Positions 21,201-26,802 of a DNA stretch of 26,802 nucleotides are shown here, one piece after another. A program made the translations under genes and the position numbers. Under the pieces are notes generated by a model. That model was given only the letters and a program-made list of their open reading frames with translations. It made no database searches and was not told the origin of the DNA. Source of the stretch: Trebouxia sp. TZW2008 (lineage: Eukaryota > Chlorophyta > Trebouxiophyceae > Trebouxiales > Trebouxiaceae); assembly GCA_002118135.1 (NCBI GenBank), contig BDIU01000441.1, positions 1 through 26,802 on the forward strand. The letters run 5' to 3'. How positions within the stretch are numbered: position 1 is the stretch's first letter; every line of letters starts with the position of its first letter.

Positions 21201-24200
21201 GACACCCGATTTACATGTGCGATAGGGTGCAGCAGGCAACAACAAGCAAGGGTGAGCTTCAAGTGCTGTTTTGACACAGTTGACATTTGATTGTGTGCAT
21301 AAGACACACATGCCGGTTGTCAGCAAGCTGCCCATGGGATGCTGCAATGCCCTTGTACTTGCTTACAGCATCTCTCACTATGTCACACCGCGACTCAAAG
21401 ATGTAAGACCTGCAGCAACTACTATGCAGAGACACCCGTCAGTCTGTCTGTTATGCGTCACACTGCATGAGGTGGTCACTTCAGGATGGTTTGATGAGTC
21501 AGAGCTCGGTCTTGTTTCTGACTTGGTTATGTGAAAGTCACAATGCTTGCATTTGACTTGCAGGAATTGGGGCAGCAGATCAGCAACTATGCAAGTGCCC
21601 TGTTTTCTCCAATGGAGGAAGGGCAAAAATGTACAGCAGCCCTGGCAAGGGAGTTGTCCAGATGCCTTGACTATGGTCCAGATCTGCAGCATGATGCAGG
21701 TAACAACATGCAAATGATGTGACTTACAGCATGACAGAGGTCAGGACATACAGTTGCTGTCACACACAACACAAAGCAGGCTGTGAGATACATTTGTGTC
21801 CAGCAGGCCAGCAGCACTGGCAAGTGAGTTTTCCAGATTCCTTGACCATGCTCCAGACTTACAGCATGAAGCACACAGTTGCTGTTACTCACTGCATGAC
21901 GTACGAAGCCTATTTGATATCAGTAGTCCAGCGATCCTGACAAACGGATTTCCCAGATGCACTGACTCTACTTCTGACTTACAGCATGACGCATGTAAGG
22001 AATCTAGTTGATTGTTGAGCAGCACTATACAGGCCATGGAAAGATGCAGTGCCAAATCACTCTGCATCTGCAGTGCATGCAGCAAATGACTGTTGACATC
22101 ACTGTACAGACCAGCAGGATAGGGCACCTCCCCGTTCACTTTGCTTTTGCAGTGCACGCAAAGGCTGTCAATAGTGTTACACAAGCCAGCAAAACTTGCA
22201 GTGCCAAATCGCTCTGTTTCTGCTGTGTATGTAACAGAACGACTGTCAACATTGCTGTACAGACCAACAGGGGTCCTTTCCCAGTTTGCTTCTGCAGTGA
22301 ACGTCAGGTCTATCAAGAGCACTATACAGGCCAGCAAAAGCCGTACTGCTATTTGAACCAGCCTCTGCAGTGCATGCAAGGTCTGTCAACCAGCACTATA
22401 CAGATCAGCAAAGCTCATACTGAGGCTTGAATTTGCTTCTGCTGTGCGCGCAGTGTCAGTGAGCAGCACCATACAGGATAGCAACCCTGATTCAGCTACC
22501 ATTGCTGGTGCTGCTGGTGGTGCTATTCAGCTAAGCAGCATAAAAAGAGTAGCTGCGAGAGAAAAGGAAGTAGTCAATGATGAGCATGCTGATGCAAATC
22601 ACAGCAAAGATGTTTCGCCCAGCGCAGAAAGCATTCGTCAGGGAATTCTAGAGGCGAGCTTCTAGTCTTTGCTGGTTGAAACTTTACCTGCCTGCAAGTA
22701 AGCAGCAAATGCCTGTCTTGAGATCAGCAGTCACATTCATGAATGCTGTGTATACGCCACTGCCTGTTTTGCTTGAAGTCCATGGAGGTTTAACCTGAGC
22801 AGCTCACTTTCATTTTGCAGCTCACCAGATTTTGCTCGCTCAATCGCTCGCTCACTCACCTACTCACCCACCCGCCCACTGAGTCACTCACCCACGCACC
22901 CTCTTGCTGGCTCACTCACCTACTCACCCACCCACCCACTCAGTCACTCACCCACGCACCCTCTCGCTCGCTCACCCATCCACTCACTCAAGCTGTGAGT
23001 GTGCAGGAGACACAGCCTGGCAGGCAGGCTTTTCCTGGCAGCAATGGCCACGCCTTCAAAGCGATCAACAGCCTCAGACCTGCTGTCCTCAAGGTCAGTT
23101 TGTGCTCTCTCACAATCAATCAATGTACTGCTTGCTGTAATCAGTGTTTGAGAAGCCCAACAGGGGTCATACAGACATTGTCCAATCAATTGTCACATCG
23201 CACCGATGTGAGAAAATAACTGCTAGAACAAGTCCTTGCTCAGGTGTCATCCAGGTATATATACACTCCTGCATCTCTAGCAAATGACTTCTGCATTGAA
23301 GCCAGTCAATCTAGTGCTGGCAAGCCTCATGTCAGCCTGATTTCTCATGCATGCCTGCGTCCTTACCATGGAAATGTCTACAAAACAAGTTTTAGTTCTG
23401 GATGCTGATTCTGGCATCTGTCTGCCCTGCAAGGTCATTCTTGCTTAGCTGATGCATCTTGTGGGTGAGACACCACAGAAGTCTAGGATTACAAACATGC
23501 AATTCAGCAACAACATTTGAGGTGTCATCGACAGATGTGAGCTCTCTGCAAAAGCCATCTCAACAGTGTATCAACAACCAGGCGTAGTGCATGCATTTGT
23601 GTACCACTATTTCTCCTTGCCTTTGGCAGACATGAAGTGCTGTGCATTACATGGCTTGCTGTGCAGGCCAAGAGACTGATACAAGAGAGCCAGTTTGAGC
23701 CATGGATTCCTGTGCACCATGCAAAACTCGTACAGCATTGGACAGCCGCCATAGATGCTGTAGACCATGTCATCCTGACAGCAGCAGCATTGGAGTCTGT
23801 TCTTGAAGGTACGACGCCAAAGCTGTCTTGTAGCCTATCAATGTAGTCTATACATCGTTGATGTATAGATGCTTTCTAGCATTTCATCCTGACAGCAGCA
23901 TCACTGGAAGCAGTTGGTGGATTTGTGAAATTGGCCTGTGCTTGCAGGCGAAGCCCCTCTGCTGGTGCAGGGCAGCCTTTTCATGATGCTTGAGAGAGTG
24001 GGAGTGCTGGCAGACTTCCAGCTGGTTTACACTGAGCTTGCTGCATCCTGCTCTGCTATGGCAGCAGCAGTTGCTGCCTACCACCAATCCAGGCAGGTGA
24101 GATCAATTTCACCTCCTATTGCGGGTCAAGCTTTGGCATGGCAGTGCTTAGCCTAGGGTCACTATCAGGCTCCTCAGTTATGTACTAATGGTCTACAGCA

Positions 24201-26601
24201 TTGGCTGTCTCTTGCTCTCTCTGACATGCTGCTATACAGGATTCGACTGTTGCTGTTCAGCTTCTTCTCTGATCTGCTTGGGCAGCTTGAGCACAAGAAG
24301 TCACCATTGTCCCACTCACACAACATCACTACGGCACCTCTTTCTCTTCCTTGTAGGGGCAGTAGTCTTTGTGCTGTGCAGGGTGCAAGCGCTGCCTTTC
24401 AGCTTCTTCTGCGGCCTGCCTGGGCTGCTCTGGAACATGAGCTGGCACAAGCAGTGCAGCAGGCAATTCAAGGCTACTGGCACCGCTGGAGGCATCAGCC
24501 CCAGCATGAGGATATGTTCTCGCCTGAGATTCAGGTGAGGTCTTTGCTAAATTTTCCTGCTTGAGCTGTGCTGCTTCATATCAAGTTGCTCACAGCATCG
24601 CTGCTTGTGTCAGCCCCAGCATGAAATCATGTTCTCACCTGAGATCCAGGTAACTGGCTTTGCAGTTTCAATAGTCTTTTTGCTGTTTGTCCTTTCTGCT
24701 TGCAACTGTCTGATGCTGCTGTGTTCATGCCGTTCCTGCTACCAAACTGCCCTGCCCTGCTCTGCCCTGCTCTGCCCTGCCCTGCCCTGCTCTTGCCTTG
24801 AGATCACTTGACTTGACCGGACTTGATCTGACTGACCTGACCGGACTTGACTTGACTTGACCTGACCTCATTCAGGAAATGATGTGTCTTTTCTTGTGCA
24901 GTCTCGCGCCTGTATGTACCTCTTTACCTTGACGCATTCAGTCATGGAAGCCATGGCAAACGCTGAACAAGCCATTGAGCTTGCCACAGCCACCACCGCC
25001 CTTGGCACTCCTGCCACCGCCAGCATACCTGCAGAAAGTCAATCAGCCACCGCTGCTGCTGTTTGCACTCAGTCTGGAGCAGAGCTTCTTTCACACAACA
25101 GACAGACTCTACCTACAAAGACTGAACAGTCAGGCAGGCAGGCCTTGCGTTCAAACCAAACCGCTCAGCAGGCACAGCAGGCGCAAAGTTTGAATGGGAC
25201 ACATGAACAAGGAGCTCAGCAGGCCCAGCATGCTCACATCAACCCCCTGCACGAGGCGCTGCAGAGAGTCTCGCACACACCTTCGGACCTTGCTGATAGC
25301 AATGAAGAAGAGCCCCTGATTGCTGCTCCAAAGGGCCTTCTACAGATGTCTTTAGATCAAAGGCCTGCTAAGAAGTACTTTGACAGGTCAGACATGTTCA
25401 GCAATCCAGCAAGCATTCAGCATGATGCTTGCAGTGATAAACAATGTATAGATTGGCTATGATCATTTGTCAGAGGACTCTTGCTGCAAGCAGCGTTTTT
25501 TGTAGAAGTCTATAGGTTGTCTAACAGGCGTCATGTTATCATGCGATGTTAGAATATTTTTGCATGCTCTTATCTCTGTTTGTATAGCGCTCACGCAATT
25601 ATTCTGAACTCTTCAGAGCTTATAAGCAGGTTGGGTGTGGAGGTGCAAAGCCTGCTGATCATCATTCACATGTCATGTGTTCAATTCCTGGGAGTGCACC
25701 AAGGTTTTTTATAACAAAAAGCTGATACAGGTTGGGTGTTGAGGTGCAAAGCCTGCTGATCATCATTCACATGTCATGTGCTCAATTCCCGGGGGAGCAC
25801 TAGTTTTTTTTGTTTTGACACAAAGCTGATGCAGGCTGGGTGTGGAGGTACATGTGCCCATGAGTAACACACAGCAGCTTCAGAAGCAGCCATTGATGTT
25901 CAAGAGCCTTTACTACTTGCGTTGGCTGTGCTGCCAGTTGCAGCTGCTTTGGCCAGTTGTGCAAAGCCTGCTGGCATGGGGGATTTGGATGGACTGGCTA
26001 CATATGCCAAGAGAGACCTGGGATGTGGTGAAATCAAGACAGAAACAGCATGAGGTTTTGAGGTAAATTTGCATTTCAAACTTTGAAAGTTGAGATGGCC
26101 AACATCTAGAGCCCGTTTGTGGTTGAGCGTGAGGCTCTCAAGCTTGATTATGGCAGTTGTGTAAAGGAAGCTGTGCTGTGCTGTGCTGTGCTGTGCTGTG
26201 CTGTGCTGTGCTGTCTTCTGATCTAAAGACAGCAGATGCATTTTTCGTCCTCGTGTGCTTGCAGGTCAAGGACTTTTCAGTACGGCGTTCAGTACTGGAC
26301 CTGTAACGCGCTGGTGCTGTGTGTTGCCATCATTGTGTCAGAGGCAGACAAGCCTGACCACCTGGCCTCCTCCCTTCTTCTGCTCTTCTGCTTCACCAAT
26401 TTCTGCGCTTCTCCTTCACTGACAAGAGCTGGTCGCCTTTGTAGGTCATGCACCTTCCAGTATGGCGTTAAGTACTGGACCTGCAATGCGCTGGTGCTGT
26501 GTGTTGCCATCATTGTGTCAGAAGCAGACAAGCCGGACCATCTAGCCTCCTGGCATCCCCTGTTCCTGGTTGCTACAGTCAATGTAGTCTTCAGTGAGAA
26601 G
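18237..26601 (+). CDS. FUSC/ArAE-like membrane transporter, 3' end beyond window
   Basis: Exons, phase-matched: 18237-18321, 18414-18523, 18810-18988, 20340-20430, 20920-21042, 21564-21699, 22454-22697, 23007-23093, 23630-23808, 23948-24096, 24382-24534, 24902-25386, 25835-26062, 26445-26601. The first part forms a membrane bundle: PVALRCAVQLSAGQLLVALP, then AWIATINYSAPMYLIAA, DKHTSTLIMAILRTTGDMSLG (the FUSC 'T..L..LLR..G...G' signature), a long hydrophobic stretch, MYGVSILLGQ, and a segment ending HVFIMPTTAKHE. A cytosolic helical part follows (ELGQQISNYASALF; LIQESQFEPWIP; MLERVGVLADFQLVYTEL; a Gln/Ala-rich linker in exon 12). A second bundle begins at FQYGVKYWTCNALVLCVA and WHPLFLVATVNVVFSEK. 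Members export aromatic acids or other anions; the substrate here is unknown. Exon 7 contains an in-frame TAG at 22663-22665. Exons 7-9 may instead mark a boundary between two genes (alternative ATG 23044). Confidence 0.62.
18989..19745 (+). repeat. FUSC intron 3: exon 3 copies plus dispersed repeats
   Basis: The tail of exon 3 (…FLCIFTAIGLIPLST) recurs at about 19217-19312 (shorter, diverged) and 19386-19506. The last keeps GMTLGVLLAGLMVTLA and the AAG|GTACAG donor, with mostly silent or conservative changes. Between them an ~85-bp block beginning GTATAGCTCCT and containing GCCAGCAAGCACA occurs three times (about 19138, 19308, 19649). Dispersed repeat family 1 occurs at 19005-19117 and 19510-19650. 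The intron is a nested mosaic of duplications. Confidence 0.75.
19958..20345 (+). repeat. Tandem copies of FUSC exon 4 acceptor
   Basis: The acceptor block GCAATATTGACTGTGTTGCTGCAG of real exon 4 (AG at 20338-20339) recurs with AG at 20186-20187 and, more diverged (GTGTTGCTGTAG), at 20004-20005; spacings are 152 and 182 bp. Each is followed by exon-4-like sequence: CCAGGAATGATGTGTACCC in the exon, CCAGGAATGATTTGTACCC and CCCAGGGTTGTGAT in the copies. Confidence 0.85.
20800..20882. repeat. Dispersed repeat family 2, copy B
   Basis: The counterpart of 2350-2440; it shares AAAAAGTTTACGCC, TTAGGC, GGGAGCCTCTGTCTA and AGGCAGCCCGG. It lies in FUSC intron 4, just upstream of exon 5. Confidence 0.55.
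21003..21156 (+). repeat. 44-bp perfect duplicate of FUSC exon 5 end with donor
   Basis: 21003-21046 and 21113-21156 are identical over 44 bp, and similarity continues upstream (ATCATGCCGACCACA / ATCATGGCAGCCACA). The block is the last 40 nt of exon 5 plus the donor start GTGA, so intron 5 contains a second copy of the 5' splice site 110 bp downstream (GTGAGC against GTGACC). This is the youngest-looking duplication in the window. Confidence 0.95.
21630..21995 (+). repeat. Three copies of the FUSC exon 6 end
   Basis: The exon 6 tail (ALARELSRCLDYGPDLQHDA) recurs at about 21795-21872 (ALASEFSRFLDHAPDLQHEA) and 21925-21992 (AILTNGFPRCTDSTSDLQHDA), spaced 120-165 bp. The frame is kept over the repeated block in both, but flanking splice sites are poor; only the first copy joins the preceding exon 6 sequence. 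Confidence 0.85.
22018..22470 (+). repeat. ~73-bp minisatellite grown from FUSC exon 7 acceptor
   Basis: About six units, each with a (AGCACTATACAGGCCAGCA)-like block and a TTTGCTTCTGCAGTGCA-like acceptor block, start near 22018, 22101, 22174, 22252, 22318 and 22391. The seventh is the start of exon 7 itself (acceptor at 22452-22453, then GCAGCACCATACAGGATAGCAA). The unit thus spans the intron end plus the first ~35 nt of exon 7. Confidence 0.8.
22838..22992. repeat. CTCACC-rich tandem repeat
   Basis: A ~63-bp unit of CTCA and CCCA words (CTCACTCACCTACTCACCCA...) occurs twice, followed by a partial third. It lies just upstream of FUSC exon 8, in intron 7 or a 5' leader. Confidence 0.85.
23847..23869 (+). 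other. Perfect hairpin in FUSC intron 9
   Basis: TCTATACATC, loop GTT, GATGTATAGA: a 10-bp uninterrupted stem with a 3-nt loop, extendable by one G-U pair. It lies in the 139-nt intron 23809-23947, between donor and acceptor. Its function, if any, is unknown. Confidence 0.7.
23882..23921 (+). repeat. Relic copy of FUSC exon 9 end
   Basis: CATCCTGACAGCAGCATCACTGG resembles CATCCTGACAGCAGCAGCATTGG near the end of exon 9 (about 23770-23793). It lies in intron 9, just before exon 10. Confidence 0.6.
24227..24655 (+). repeat. Relics of FUSC exon 11 on both sides
   Basis: Upstream, 24240-24302 after an ATACAG acceptor reads LLLFSFFSDLLGQLEHK, a decayed version of the exon 11 start (AAFQLLLRPAWAALEHEL). 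Downstream, 24595-24652 repeats the exon end (CAGCCCCAGCATGA..., ATGTTCTC.CCTGAGAT.CAGGT), including a GTAACT donor. The true exon 11 (24382-24534) is the only copy with both ends. Confidence 0.75.
24745..24870. repeat. Pentanucleotide tracts CTGCC and TTGAC
   Basis: A CTGCC/CTGCT tract (about 24750-24792) is followed by an ACTTG/ACCTG tract (about 24803-24868), both imperfect. They are in FUSC intron 11, ending just before exon 12. Confidence 0.85.
25626..25860 (+). repeat. Three tandem copies of FUSC exon 13 acceptor
   Basis: Real exon 13 starts at 25835 (GATGCAG|GCTGGGTGTGGAGGT). Two copies precede it with AG at 25628-25629 and 25729-25730 (spacing 101-104 bp). Both read GGTTGGGTGT.GAGGTGCAAA, then AGCCTGCTGATCATCATTC. 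All three AGs are in phase with the exon 12 donor, but the copies run into stops and lack donors. Confidence 0.88.
26171..26214. repeat. (CTGTG)8 tract
   Basis: Eight perfect CTGTG units plus CTGT, in the intron before FUSC exon 14. Confidence 0.95.
26256..26551 (+). repeat. 180-bp tandem duplication of FUSC exon 14 start
   Basis: Acceptors at 26263-26264 and 26443-26444, exactly 180 bp apart, are each followed by about 105 nt of near-identical coding sequence (FQYGVQYWTCNALVLCVA against FQYGVKYWTCNALVLCVA). After DKPDHLAS the first copy diverges and meets a stop without a donor. The second continues WHPLFLVATVNVVFSEK to a GAGAAG|GTGACC donor, so I take the second as exon 14. Confidence 0.9.
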
Positions 26602-26752
26602 GTGACCTTTGTGTCAGTGATCTTTTGTGGGGTTTTCCATACCTCATTGCAAAAGCAACCTTTGCTCCCTTTTGGACATTGCACATTGCCTATGTCCTTT
26701 TCAGTCCAGAGTGAGAGCTGCTCTCCTCATCTGGGAATAACTCATCATCGCC

Positions 26753-26802
26753 CTCGCCTCTGCCCTCGCCCCCGCCCTCGCCCCCGCCCTCGCCCCCGCC
26801 CC
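26753..26802. repeat. CCCTCGCCCCCG 12-bp repeat at window end
   Basis: CCTCGCC/CCCGCC units of about 12 bp run to the last base. This is probably a minisatellite or CpG-rich intron tract continuing beyond the window. Confidence 0.85.

Noticed and set aside
22444..22665. End of a complete first gene at TAG 22663
   Set aside because: Not fully excluded, but similarity continues past the TAG and the downstream exons keep phase with a donor at 22698, so one FUSC-like gene is preferred.
22815..23219. Plus-strand frame with LTHPPT repeats as a repeat protein
   Set aside because: It is the translation of a simple CTCACC repeat. Only the last ~87 nt (exon 8) look coding.

Overview
This window reads as nuclear DNA of an intron-rich eukaryote. 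A unicellular green alga (Chlorophyta, perhaps Trebouxiophyceae) fits best. The reasons are many short GT-AG introns, mixed base composition, TGTAA words downstream of several stops (the usual chlorophyte poly(A) signal), and a gene set of a FUSC/ArAE-type membrane protein, an S10 carboxypeptidase, a ZNF830-like protein, an FoP/CHTOP-like RNA-binding protein and a multi-zinc-ribbon protein. The taxonomic guess is inference. No bacterial operon, CRISPR array or intact transposon is visible.

Layout. 1-3092: no confident gene, two dispersed-repeat copies. 3093-4473 (-): DUF4379-type zinc-ribbon protein, two exons, transit-peptide-like N-terminus. 4474-4620: CpG-rich, probably divergent, promoter. 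4621-4919 (+): two coding-like exons of an unrecognised helical protein. 4945-6160: tandem array with a period of about 285 bp. 7071-7698 (+): FoP/CHTOP-like RGG protein, two exons. 8185-12459 (-): ZNF830/CCDC16-like protein, seven exons. 13294-17810 (-): secreted or vacuolar serine carboxypeptidase, ten exons, 496 aa. 17811-18236: shared promoter. 18237-26601 (+, runs past the window edge): large FUSC/ArAE-like membrane protein, at least 14 exons. I assembled the exon chains by hand, by matching splice phase to family similarity. The carboxypeptidase, ZNF830 and FUSC chains keep frame at every junction, except for one in-frame TAG in FUSC exon 7.

The striking property is how the introns are built. 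In the three long genes, intron after intron contains decayed tandem copies of the neighbouring exon edge together with its splice site. These are exons 6, 7 and 8 of the carboxypeptidase; exons 3 and 5 of ZNF830; and exons 3, 4, 5, 6, 7, 9, 11, 13 and 14 of the FUSC gene. Copies range from a 44-bp perfect duplicate to barely recognisable relics. Two have grown into ~70-bp minisatellites that carry a splice acceptor in every unit. This looks like a genome in which local tandem duplication continually lengthens introns and seeds decoy or alternative exons.

Gene starts sit in short CpG-rich islands while gene bodies are CpG-poor, which suggests gene-body methylation. The genes do not form an obvious pathway; they look like ordinary neighbours, two of them in a divergent pair (carboxypeptidase/FUSC).
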